Below, one piece after another: positions 22,378 through 29,420 of a stretch of DNA of 35,320 nt. This DNA comes from Mycobacteriales bacterium (GTDB taxonomy: Bacteria > Actinomycetota > Actinomycetes > JAFAQI01). Position numbers and translations under genes: made by a program. How positions within the stretch are numbered: the first letter of the stretch is position 1; every line of letters starts with the position of its first letter. The stretch covers positions 1 through 35,320 of the forward strand of contig DASZRO010000008.1 in assembly GCA_035550055.1 (NCBI GenBank), written 5' to 3'. The notes under the pieces were generated by a model. The model was not told the DNA's origin. It ran no database searches and saw nothing but the letters and a program-made list of their open reading frames with translations.

Positions 22378-23154
22378 TCAGGCGACCCTGCGACGGTACG
22401 TCGCGCTCGCCAGGACGTAGGCCACCGCGAGTGTGCCCACACACCAGGCGATGGCGATCCACACCTCGCCACCGACCGGTCGCTGGGCGAGCAGCCGGCG
22501 GATCGTGTCGACGATCGCGGTGACCGGCTGATGCTCCGCGAACCACCGCACCGGCGCCGGCATCGTCCCGGTCGGAACGAACGCCGAGCTGACGAACGGC
22601 AGGAACATCAACGGGTAGGAGAAGCCGCTGGCACCCTCGACGGACGTGGCGGTCAGGCCAGGCAGCACCGCGAGCCAGGTCAGGGCCAGCGTCGCGAGCA
22701 GCAGGATGCCCGCAACGGCGAGCCAGGCCGCCACTCCCGCCCCCGAGCGGAAGCCCATGGCCACAGCCACCGCCACGACGAGAACCATCGCGACGAGGTT
22801 GGCAGCCAGCGACGTCAGGACATGGGCCCACAGGATCGCCGGTCGCGAGATCGGCATCGACTGCAGCCGCTCCACCATGCCGCTGCGCATGTCGGTGAAC
22901 AGGCGCAAGGCGGTGTAGGCGACACCCGATGCGATGGTGATGAGCAGGATGCCCGGAAGCAGGTAGTCGACGTAGCTGCCGGTGCCGGTGCCGGTGCCGG
23001 TGCCGGTGCGAATCGCGCCACCGAACACGTACCCGAACATCAGCATCATCGCGATCGGCATGACGGAGGTCGTCACGACGGTGTCCACGCTTCGCGTGAC
23101 GTGGCGCAACGAGCGACCCAGCAGAACCGTCGTGTCACGAACGAAGTCGGTCAT
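22378..23154 (-). CDS. ABC-2 type transporter permease (DrrB-like)
   Basis: A 258-residue integral membrane protein. Hydrophobic segments are seen at about residues 25-45, 62-82, 110-135, 140-165, 175-190 and 228-250, the usual six of ABC-2 permeases. VERLQSMPISRPAILWAHV matches the conserved cytoplasmic loop of DrrB-type daunorubicin exporters. The ATG at 23154 overlaps the stop of the ATPase gene (ATGA), and the frame upstream of it is only antisense to that gene. Residues 50-59 are a Thr-Gly dipeptide repeat encoded by five copies of GCCGGT; it falls in the first external loop. With its ATPase it probably exports a hydrophobic or toxic compound. Confidence 0.9.
   Translation of the reverse strand: MTDFVRDTTVLLGRSLRHVTRSVDTVVTTSVMPIAMMLMFGYVFGGAIRTGTGTGTGTGSYVDYLLPGILLITIASGVAYTALRLFTDMRSGMVERLQSMPISRPAILWAHVLTSLAANLVAMVLVVAVAVAMGFRSGAGVAAWLAVAGILLLATLALTWLAVLPGLTATSVEGASGFSYPLMFLPFVSSAFVPTGTMPAPVRWFAEHQPVTAIVDTIRRLLAQRPVGGEVWIAIAWCVGTLAVAYVLASATYRRRVA
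22978..23007. repeat. hexanucleotide microsatellite (GCCGGT)5 inside the permease gene
   Basis: Five perfect tandem copies of GCCGGT encode the Thr-Gly run at residues 50-59 of the ABC permease. Because the unit is six bases, gain or loss of copies would keep the reading frame and only change loop length. Confidence 0.9.
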
Positions 23155-23924
23155 CGGTCGCTGCCCACCAGTCGGTCGCCCACCACCGCGAAGAAGACCT
23201 CCTCCAAGGTGGGCTGCTTCTCGACGTACTCGACCTTCGCCGGTGGCAACAGCGCCTTGAGCTCGGCCAGGGTGCCGTCGACCACGATCCGGCCTTCCCG
23301 CAGGATCGCGATCCGATCCGCCAGCTGCTCGGCCTCCTCGAGGTACTGGGTGGTGAGCAGGACGGTGACGCCGCCGTCGGCGAGCGCTTTCACGGTGCGC
23401 CACACCTCGACCCGCGCCTGCGGGTCGAGGCCGGTCGTCGGCTCGTCGAGGAAGATCACCGCCGGGCGCGCGACGAGGCTCATCGCGATGTCGAGGCGCC
23501 GCCGCATCCCACCGGAGTACGTCGCGACCCTGCGATCGGCAGCATCGCCGAGGGAGAACCGGTCGAGCAGGTCCTCGGCCGTCCCGACCGGGTCGGCGAG
23601 CCTGCGCAGCCTCGCGACCAGGACCAGGTTCTCGCGCCCGGTGAGGATGTCGTCCACCGCCGCGAACTGCCCGGTCAGGCTGATGGCGCGCCGTACGCTC
23701 GCCGGCTCGCTCGCCACGTCGTAGCCGTCGACCCGGGCCGAGCCGGAGTCCGCGCCGATCAACGTCGCGAGGATCTTGACGAGGGTGGTCTTGCCGGCGC
23801 CGTTGGGACCGAGCAACGCAAAGATGCTGCCCCGCGGCACGCTCAGGCTGACCCCACGCAGGACTGCATGATCGGCGTAGGACTTGGTCAGGGAGACGGC
23901 CTCGATGGCCGGTGCTGTCGTCAT
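23151..23924 (-). CDS. ABC transporter ATP-binding protein (DrrA-like)
   Basis: A 257-residue ATPase. The Walker A motif GPNGAGKTT is at 39-47, the signature YSGGMRRRLD at 136-145, Walker B VIFLDEP at 156-162, and the switch His is replaced by Gln in LLTTQYLEEAEQLADR, exactly the DrrA-type sequence. It lacks most of the C-terminal extension of full DrrA proteins (about 330 residues). The ATG at 23924 is chosen because the family N-terminus follows at once (IEAVSLTKSYADHAVL); the frame upstream runs through the MerR-type dyad. It is the first gene of an overlapping operon with the permease and the MerR regulator. The substrate is unknown; drug, antibiotic or lipid export is typical. Confidence 0.93.
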   Translation of the reverse strand: MTTAPAIEAVSLTKSYADHAVLRGVSLSVPRGSIFALLGPNGAGKTTLVKILATLIGADSGSARVDGYDVASEPASVRRAISLTGQFAAVDDILTGRENLVLVARLRRLADPVGTAEDLLDRFSLGDAADRRVATYSGGMRRRLDIAMSLVARPAVIFLDEPTTGLDPQARVEVWRTVKALADGGVTVLLTTQYLEEAEQLADRIAILREGRIVVDGTLAELKALLPPAKVEYVEKQPTLEEVFFAVVGDRLVGSDR

Positions 23925-23940
23925 GCCTGACAGCGTGGAA

Positions 23941-23959
23941 CCCTGACGCTGCGTCAAGG
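23941..23959 (-). promoter_or_regulatory. probable MerR operator upstream of the ABC transporter operon
   Basis: CCCTGACGC-T-GCGTCAAGG is a 19-base dyad with 9-bp arms and a single mismatch. It lies 16 bases upstream of the ATPase ATG. On the minus strand TTGACC overlaps its far arm as a possible -35, though no good -10 is visible. MerR regulators bind long, nearly unspaced dyads of this kind inside elongated promoter spacers, and a MerR gene is third in this operon. Confidence 0.6.
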
Positions 23960-23982
23960 TCAAGCGGCGTTTTCGATTGCGG

Positions 23983-25143
23983 CTAGACCCACATTCCGTT
24001 CTCGGCACTCAGGCCCAGATCGGGCCACTCGCCGACCGCCATCGTCTCGACATTGGCGAAGCCTTCGCCGCCGCCCACGGGGTCCTCGACCCGGCAGAGC
24101 ACGTCACGCAGCTGGTGGACCTGCCGCGCCACCTGCGGGGTGTCGAGCCCGCTGAGGTGCTCCCCGTCGACGACCAGCGGTCCCGCCCACTGGCCGAGCA
24201 TCCGGCCGTTCCACCCGAAGTAGCCGGCCGTGCCGAGTGCGAACCCGGTGTCGCTGACCGGCGTGACGGTGAGCGGTCGCGGACGGCCCGACGCATCCAG
24301 CAGCGTGATCGTGCCGCCGGTCAGCCGGCGGGTGTCGTCGCGGAAGGTGAGCTGCTGGGTCGCCGCGGCGTACCTCGTCACCGTGCCGTCGGCGAGTACC
24401 TCCTCGCCCTGCGAGCGCACCTCGAGCAGGCCGGGGCCCTCGCGGTGCTGCAGGAAGGCGAACAGCGAGTACGCCGACCCGTCCGGCCGGTGCAGCAGCA
24501 TCGGCGCCCAAGTGACCAGCGCCTTGTGCGCCCGCGGCCCGCGCGGCAGCCCCGGCGTCGGCTGGCCGACGTCGGGCCGGATTCCCCAGGAGTGGTCCCG
24601 CACCGAGAACGACGTCTCGGGTGAGAGCTCGCTGCGCTGCCCGTCGACCTCGATCCAGCCTTCCGCCACGCCCGTCTGGTGGTAGCGCAAGGCGTCATGG
24701 GTGACCCGATAACCGTCGGGCGAGCGCTCCGGCCACGGTTCCTCGAGTGAGGGCGGCACGGCGCCCCGCCAGGTGAGGTCGAAGGCGATTGGGGCGTGGT
24801 CGTTGGGTTCGAGCACCGCGCGCACCGCTCGAAGCGGCTCGACCACCTCATAGCGCAGCGGTCCGGCGACCGTGCCGTTCGGGTCGTGGGAGAGCGTCCG
24901 GCTGGCGCGTACCGTCCACTGCTCGGTGCCCCGCGAAACGCCGCCCGCGCTGTCGTACACGCCCCGGTTGACGTACTTGCCCAGCCCGAAGCAGGCCTGG
25001 ATCGAGCCGTCCCGCGCGTGCACGGTCATCCAGACCTTCTCGGTCCAGCCCGGATCCGAAGACGCGACCGAACCGAAGGTCGCGACGATCTGGTGAGTGA
25101 GGAACTCGTCCGCTGGGACCAGCGGGCCGAGGTTGCTGCTCAC
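23983..25143 (-). CDS. CrtC/AttH-like lipocalin-fold protein (DUF7064/7065-type)
   Basis: A 386-residue cytoplasmic protein. The first half contains EKVWMTVHARDGSIQACFGLGKYVNRGVYD, then LRYEVVEPLRAVRAVLEP. A central SFSVRDHSWGIRPD is a hallmark of the proteins grouped with hydroxyneurosporene synthase (CrtC)/AttH-like domains, and the second half repeats beta-rich segments (TWAPMLLHRPDGSAYSLFAFLQH, GTAGYFGWNGRMLGQWAGPLVVDG). Members are thought to bind or hydrate hydrophobic polyenes or terpenoids, but most are uncharacterised. I chose the GTG at 25143 since GAGAGG lies just upstream and the gene then follows the amidohydrolase by 7 bases. Co-transcription with an amidohydrolase is its best functional clue. 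No catalytic residue can be assigned with confidence. Confidence 0.7.
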   Translation of the reverse strand: MSSNLGPLVPADEFLTHQIVATFGSVASSDPGWTEKVWMTVHARDGSIQACFGLGKYVNRGVYDSAGGVSRGTEQWTVRASRTLSHDPNGTVAGPLRYEVVEPLRAVRAVLEPNDHAPIAFDLTWRGAVPPSLEEPWPERSPDGYRVTHDALRYHQTGVAEGWIEVDGQRSELSPETSFSVRDHSWGIRPDVGQPTPGLPRGPRAHKALVTWAPMLLHRPDGSAYSLFAFLQHREGPGLLEVRSQGEEVLADGTVTRYAAATQQLTFRDDTRRLTGGTITLLDASGRPRPLTVTPVSDTGFALGTAGYFGWNGRMLGQWAGPLVVDGEHLSGLDTPQVARQVHQLRDVLCRVEDPVGGGEGFANVETMAVGEWPDLGLSAENGMWV

Positions 25144-25150
25144 GCGCCTC

Positions 25151-26362
25151 TCAGTTGATGCCGGAGGTGGTGACGTCGGTCGCCTGTGCGCGCAGCGCAC
25201 CGACCGTCGCCTGCTCCTTCGGGATGTGCTTGAAGGGGTCGTAGTTGAACGCCCGCATCGCGTTGAGGTGGGAGATCTTGTTGATGTCCTCGTCAGAGAC
25301 GGTGTCGTCGAAGTGCTTCGCGAGTGCCTCCGGCGCCTGCGGCCACATCGAGTCGGAGTGCGGGTAGTCGCACTCCCACGTGATGTTGTCGATGCCGATC
25401 AGGTGCCGGTTCTCCACCCCCGCCTTGTCGTCGATGAAGCAGAAGGTGAAGTTGTCGCGTGCTCGCTGGCTCGGCAGCTGGTCACCGAAGTCCTGGCCGG
25501 TCCAGTAGTGGTGACGCTGGTAGACGTAGTCGATCCGCTCGAGGAAGTACGGCAGCCAACCGATGCCGCCCTCGGACAAGGCGAACTGCAGCTTCGGGAA
25601 GCGCTTGAGCGCCGGCGACCAGATCAGGTTCGACGCGGTCTGGAACAGGTTCATCGGCGTCAGCGTGATCATCACGTCGATCGGGGCGTCGTCAAGCATC
25701 AGCAGCTGCGACGACGAGCCGATGTGCAGCGCGATCGTCATCTCGTTGTCGACGCACGCCTTCCAGAACGGGTCCCAGTGCTCGTCGTGCAGGGACGGCC
25801 AGCCGAGCTTGGCCGGGTCCTCGCTGAAGGTGACCGAGTTGCAGCCCTTCGCCTTGACCCGCACGACCTCCTTGGCCATGAGCTCGGGGTCCCAGATCGG
25901 CGGGAGCGACAGCGGGATGAAGCGGCCCGGGTAGGAGCCACACCACTCGTCGATGTGCCAGTCGTTGTAGGCCTGGAGCATCACGAGGCCGAGCTCCTTG
26001 TCCTGGGCCCGGCTGAACAGCTGGCCGCAGAACTGCGGGAACGACGGGAAGCACATCGAGCCGAGGACGCCGTTGACGTTCATGTCGCGGACCCGCTCGT
26101 GGATGTCGTACGTGCCCTTGCGGACCTGGCTGTACGACGTAACGTCCATGTCGTAGTCCTCGGGCGGACGGCCGGCGACGGCGTTGAGCCCGATGTTCGG
26201 GATCTCGTTGCCTTCGAAGACCCAGACCTCGTGGCCCTCGGGCTTCTTGACGCTCTTCGGCGCCTGGTCCCGCCACTTCTCGGGGACGTGGTTGTCGAAC
26301 ATGTTCGGCGGCTCGACGACGTGGTCGTCGACACTCACCAGGATCATGTCTTCAACGCGCAT
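25151..26362 (-). CDS. amidohydrolase family 2 (ACMSD-like metal-dependent hydrolase/decarboxylase)
   Basis: A 403-residue TIM-barrel protein of the amidohydrolase-2 family. VDDHVVEP (residues 11-18, with His14 and Glu17) is the degenerate first metal motif, ALHIG supplies His213, and ECDYPHSDSMWP supplies Asp332 together with a conserved His. These are the positions that bind the catalytic metal. Family members decarboxylate or hydrolyse carboxylated ring compounds, and many actinobacterial paralogues of this length accompany fatty-acid, steroid or terpenoid genes without a known substrate. The ATG at 26362 is used; a second Met lies five residues in. It is divergent from the nitroreductase across 119 bases and is followed 7 bases later by the CrtC/AttH-like gene. 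Confidence 0.88.
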   Translation of the reverse strand: MRVEDMILVSVDDHVVEPPNMFDNHVPEKWRDQAPKSVKKPEGHEVWVFEGNEIPNIGLNAVAGRPPEDYDMDVTSYSQVRKGTYDIHERVRDMNVNGVLGSMCFPSFPQFCGQLFSRAQDKELGLVMLQAYNDWHIDEWCGSYPGRFIPLSLPPIWDPELMAKEVVRVKAKGCNSVTFSEDPAKLGWPSLHDEHWDPFWKACVDNEMTIALHIGSSSQLLMLDDAPIDVMITLTPMNLFQTASNLIWSPALKRFPKLQFALSEGGIGWLPYFLERIDYVYQRHHYWTGQDFGDQLPSQRARDNFTFCFIDDKAGVENRHLIGIDNITWECDYPHSDSMWPQAPEALAKHFDDTVSDEDINKISHLNAMRAFNYDPFKHIPKEQATVGALRAQATDVTTSGIN

Positions 26363-26481
26363 GCGACTGCCTCACTCACCCTCGACTGGGACGCTTCTGG
26401 TCTCACCTTAGAGCCTCTTGGCCCGCTGGGGAATCCCCTGTACGTTTTCCGAGAACATCATTACCAGAACGGGGTTCGGCT
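26363..26481. promoter_or_regulatory. divergent promoter gap between amidohydrolase and nitroreductase
   Basis: This gap must drive both genes. It contains a near palindrome GGGG-AAT-CCCC (26428-26438) and a 13-base dyad GTTTTC-C-GAGAAC with one mismatch (26444-26456). The AT-richer stretch at 26440-26465 is a likely promoter region for the nitroreductase. No -35/-10 pair can be assigned with confidence, and the CCTGAC-N6-GTCAGG dyad is absent. Confidence 0.35.
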
Positions 26482-27135
26482 TTGAGTGCTCCGCCATTTG
26501 ATCTTGCCGAAACCGACCGTTTGCTCTCGACGACGCGCGCGGTCCGCAAACGCCTCGACCTGGAGCGTCCGGTCGAACGTGAGGTGATCCTGGACTGCCT
26601 GCGGCTCGCCGTACAGGCACCGACGCAGAGCAACTCGCAGACCTGGCGCTGGATGGTCGTCACCGAGTCGGAGAAGAAGGTCGTGATCGCCGACGCCTAC
26701 CGCAAGGTGGGCATGCGATACCTCGAGATGGCGGCCGGGTCGGAGAAGGATCCGCAGACGCAACGCGTCTACGAGAGCGCGGTGTCACTCGCGAAGCTGC
26801 TCGAGCAGGTCCCCGCGATGGTCATCCCATGCGTCAAGAAGGACTTCGACCCGTCGCACGGCAACGCGGTCGCCGCGAGCGTCTACGGCTCGATCATCCC
26901 CGCGACGTGGAGCTTTCAGCTCGCGCTGCGCTCACGCGGCCTCGGCTCGGTGTTCACGACGCTGCACCTGTTCCAGGACGCAGTCGTCGCCGAGGCGCTC
27001 GGCATCCCGGACGACATCCTGCAGATCGCGCTGCTGCCTGTGGCGTACACCATCGGGACCGAGTTCAAGCCCGCCGAGCGACCGCCGGTCGAGGACATCA
27101 CCTACTGGAACCTTTGGGGCGAAACCGGTTTGTGA
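26482..27135 (+). CDS. nitroreductase family protein (FMN-dependent)
   Basis: A 217-residue flavoprotein. TTRAVRKRLD (about 17-26, with Arg19) is the phosphate-binding start of the fold, and QAPTQSNSQTWRWMVV is the FMN-contacting segment. SVYGSIIPATWSFQLALRSRGLGSVF is the long dimer helix, and GIPDDILQIALLPVAY is the conserved strand near the end. Substrates of such enzymes range from quinones and nitro compounds to flavin destruction and enone reduction. The reading frame offers a TTG at 26482 as start, with GGGG about ten bases upstream; no ATG or GTG gives the conserved N-terminus. It is divergent from the amidohydrolase and followed by an SRPBCC gene 55 bases later. An inverted repeat begins at its stop codon. 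Confidence 0.88.
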   Translation: MSAPPFDLAETDRLLSTTRAVRKRLDLERPVEREVILDCLRLAVQAPTQSNSQTWRWMVVTESEKKVVIADAYRKVGMRYLEMAAGSEKDPQTQRVYESAVSLAKLLEQVPAMVIPCVKKDFDPSHGNAVAASVYGSIIPATWSFQLALRSRGLGSVFTTLHLFQDAVVAEALGIPDDILQIALLPVAYTIGTEFKPAERPPVEDITYWNLWGETGL

Positions 27136-27174
27136 ACCGCTAGGGACAGCCGGCTGTACGCAGCAGTTCACAAA
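27129..27174. repeat. inverted repeat TTTGTGAAC/GTTCACAAA with an inner palindrome
   Basis: Perfect 9-bp arms (27129-27137 and 27166-27174) enclose 28 bases. The loop holds a perfect 12-bp palindrome, ACAGCC-GGCTGT (27146-27157). The left arm overlaps the nitroreductase stop codon and the right arm lies 16 bases before the SRPBCC start. It may be two operator half-sites, an mRNA cruciform that protects or separates the two messages, or a weak attenuator. No T-run follows, so a plain rho-independent terminator is unlikely. Confidence 0.6.
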
Positions 27175-27190
27175 TCGCGGAGGGGCACGG

Positions 27191-27721
27191 ATGCAGAGGT
27201 TCGAGACGGTCTTCGAGGTGGACGCGGCTCCCGCGAAGGTATGGGGGCTGCTGCACATGCCTCCGCCCGCTGATGCGCCGAGCCCGCGGAAGGTGGAGTA
27301 CCCGGGCGGCCACATGGAGATCTGGTCGGAGGGTGACTCCAAGGGCGAAGGCCTGGTCCGGACCTGCGTCTTTCGGGTGCCGCGATACCTGCTCTCCGGC
27401 GGCAAGGCGCGGTCGTGGGAGGTGGTTTGGAAGGTCGTGCCGCTGGAGCGCGCGCACTACCGCGGCGTCGGCAAGCCGCTGTGGTCGCGCGGCGAAGGCT
27501 GGCACGAGCTGGAGTCCCTCGACGGCGGTACGCGGACGCGGCTGACGTTCGTCGAGACCTACCACGTGATGAGCCCGATCCTGCGGCCGTTGCTGGAGAA
27601 GCGGGTGCACGAGTTCATCTCGCGCGACAACCACAAGCTCTATCTGAAGCTGCTGTCCTATCTCGGGCCGGCGCAAGAGATCAGCAGCAAACGAGACAAG
27701 CTCCCCAATCCCGCCGACTGA
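27191..27721 (+). CDS. SRPBCC (START-like) family protein
   Basis: A 176-residue helix-grip protein. It opens with RFETVFEVDAAPAKVWGLLHMP, the usual first strand and helix of polyketide-cyclase/dehydrase-like proteins. WKVVPLERAHYRGVGKPLWSRGEGWHELE and TRLTFVETYHVMSPILRPLLEKRVHEFISRDNHKLYLKL provide the later strands and the long C-terminal helix. The family binds hydrophobic ligands in a central cavity; no catalytic residue is evident. The ATG at 27191 has GGAGGGG upstream (27179-27185). It is on the same strand as the nitroreductase but separated by an inverted repeat, so co-transcription is possible but not certain. It is convergent with the S41 protease gene. Confidence 0.75.
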   Translation: MQRFETVFEVDAAPAKVWGLLHMPPPADAPSPRKVEYPGGHMEIWSEGDSKGEGLVRTCVFRVPRYLLSGGKARSWEVVWKVVPLERAHYRGVGKPLWSRGEGWHELESLDGGTRTRLTFVETYHVMSPILRPLLEKRVHEFISRDNHKLYLKLLSYLGPAQEISSKRDKLPNPAD

Positions 27722-27761
27722 CTCCGCACCGCCTAGCGAAGCAACCCGCGTCTGGGGCGCC

Positions 27762-28877
27762 TCAGTCATCCGATTTGCGCCCACCGAGGCGCTGTGCGAT
27801 GTGCGCGCACGCGACAAGCACCACAAGGCTGATGCTCGTCCACACGACCGAATCTCGGTTCCCCCTAGACGGGTTGGTCCACGCCACAGCGGCGGTCAGT
27901 GTTTGGTCGACATCGGACCGGGCTGGCCACATGACAGTGTCGGGGGGTATCGGCCCGATATAGGCGCGCTCGAATCTGTCCACGTCATATGCGGAGGACA
28001 TCTCTAGCACCCGACGGCCGGCGAGCGGGTACCTACTCACGGCAACCGCCTCACCCGCGGTGGCAAGCCCGAAAGTACGCGTGTCGGGCCGACCGTGAAG
28101 AGCGACGACCACCGCCTCCCCGGAGCTAACCGTCTCGGGTCCGACGAGAAGAGCTACTCGAGCATTCGCGGGAATCTCCGGCTCGGCGACCGGTGCTGCC
28201 ATGACGCGCTTATCGCCGACATAGAGCGCGCTGTCGCGGTAGCCGATCCACGTTGTTGATCCCGACCGGTCACGGAAACCAAGGACTCGGTCTCCGTCGA
28301 GAAGTCCTCCAATTGCCAGCAGCATCGGGAAGATGTCGCCGCCTCCATTGAGGCGAAGGTCGACCACCCATCCCTTGGCCCCACGCCGATACAAAGAGCG
28401 CACTAGCGCCTCCCCGCGGGAGGCGTAGCGGACTGCGTTCGCCGAGCCCGGCTGAGCCGTCGTGGCGGGGAGCGACAGATAGCCGATCTCGCCCGCCAGC
28501 ACCCGCCCGTATGGAATCGTCAACGACGATGACGGCCCGGGCCGCTGTGCTGTCTTGGTCACGATGTATCCGTGACGGTCGCCGATATCGGACAGAGCCT
28601 GCTCGATCAAAGAGTCAGCGGTGCCGATCGTTGGACTGCGTTCAAACCGACGGCTCAGGCTTCGCCATTCGACCGCCCATCTCACCCGCTCGGCGAATAT
28701 GTCCCGTTGCTCGATCAGTGTCAGTGCTCTTCGCAAGTAGGCATGCGCTGCAACCGATGCAGTCGACTCGCCACCACGCCCTGCTGCCATGGCCTGTGTG
28801 CTGACGACGCCCCAACCGGCCCAACTGGCGGTGACGAGAAGCGAGCCGACCAGGACTCTTCGGCCATAGGCGAGCAC
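27762..28877 (-). CDS. membrane-attached S41 family (C-terminal processing-type) serine peptidase
   Basis: A 371-residue exported protein. An N-terminal hydrophobic stretch (about 9-31, VLVGSLLVTASWAGWGVV) is a signal peptide or anchor. The S41 domain contains GEIGYLSLPA, GWVVDLRLNGGGDIFPML (169-186), and the nucleophile region VGPETVSSGEAVVVAL with Ser251/Ser252. FGLATAGEAV follows, where tail-specific proteases usually carry the catalytic Lys; no Lys is seen here, so a tricorn-like mechanism or loss of activity is possible. A second hydrophobic segment (about 344-362) near the C-terminus suggests both ends are in the membrane. No PDZ domain is visible. The start is a GTG at 28877 with a weak ribosome site. 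Base composition here is visibly lower in GC than in neighbouring genes. Confidence 0.75.
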   Translation of the reverse strand: MLAYGRRVLVGSLLVTASWAGWGVVSTQAMAAGRGGESTASVAAHAYLRRALTLIEQRDIFAERVRWAVEWRSLSRRFERSPTIGTADSLIEQALSDIGDRHGYIVTKTAQRPGPSSSLTIPYGRVLAGEIGYLSLPATTAQPGSANAVRYASRGEALVRSLYRRGAKGWVVDLRLNGGGDIFPMLLAIGGLLDGDRVLGFRDRSGSTTWIGYRDSALYVGDKRVMAAPVAEPEIPANARVALLVGPETVSSGEAVVVALHGRPDTRTFGLATAGEAVAVSRYPLAGRRVLEMSSAYDVDRFERAYIGPIPPDTVMWPARSDVDQTLTAAVAWTNPSRGNRDSVVWTSISLVVLVACAHIAQRLGGRKSDD

Positions 28878-28992
28878 ACCGCTAAGGATCCCACCCGCGA
28901 TTGATGAACCGCATACAGTCGAGCAGCCGTGAGAAGCCTTGCTCGTGAGGCGCGGGCCGTCGCCGGCGCTATGTACGGCGGTAATTCAGTCG

Positions 28993-29385
28993 TCAGTCGC
29001 TGTCGAGGAGGTCCGTCGGTGCGCGCATGTGCCACGCATCGGTCACCAGCTCCCGCAAGCGGGTGACGCTGACCTTGCCCAGGTGCAGCAAGACGTACGG
29101 CCAGCCGTCCCAACCTGGTGGAGCGGAGAACACCTCGGGCTCACCCAGCACCAGTGCCTGCTTCTCGGCCTCGTCGCCGACATAGAGCACCGCGATGTCG
29201 AGCCGGATCACCCGTGCCTTTCCAGGACGGCGCTCGGGATAGGACCAGATGAAGCCCTTGTTGCCGACTCGGAAGTCGACGCCGTCACTGTCGATCTCAA
29301 CCGCGTGAGGAAGTCGCCGCGCGATCCGTCGAACATCCTCCGCGGTGGCCACGCGGCTGACCGTAGCGTCCGAGCAGGACACCAC
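28993..29385 (-). CDS. MmcQ/YjbR family DNA-binding-fold protein
   Basis: A protein of up to 130 residues with the YjbR pattern. It starts with ATAEDVRRIARRLPHAVE, then FRVGNKGFIWSYPER, VLYVGDEAEKQALVLGEPEVFSAPPGWDGWPYVLLHL, and ends with VSVTRLRELVTDAWHMRAPTDLL. The family is a double-wing fold resembling CyaY and is widely annotated without known function. Three in-frame GTG codons near the 5' end (29385, 29382, 29352) make the exact start uncertain; none has a strong ribosome site, and the conserved part begins after the third. It is transcribed away from the D-aminoacylase gene, with 35 bases between the longest start and that gene. Confidence 0.75.
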   Translation of the reverse strand: MVSCSDATVSRVATAEDVRRIARRLPHAVEIDSDGVDFRVGNKGFIWSYPERRPGKARVIRLDIAVLYVGDEAEKQALVLGEPEVFSAPPGWDGWPYVLLHLGKVSVTRLRELVTDAWHMRAPTDLLDSD

Positions 29386-29420
29386 TTGCTCGGGTTGCGT
29401 CGGCCCGAAAGGATGACGGC

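Noticed and set aside
22978-23007. Tandem repeat as a possible CRISPR or satellite
   Set aside because: Six-base units without spacers, inside a conserved coding frame.
21430-23724. Plus-strand open frame of about 760 codons across MerR and ABC genes
   Set aside because: Antisense to three well-conserved genes; composition is Arg/His/Asp-rich without domain motifs.
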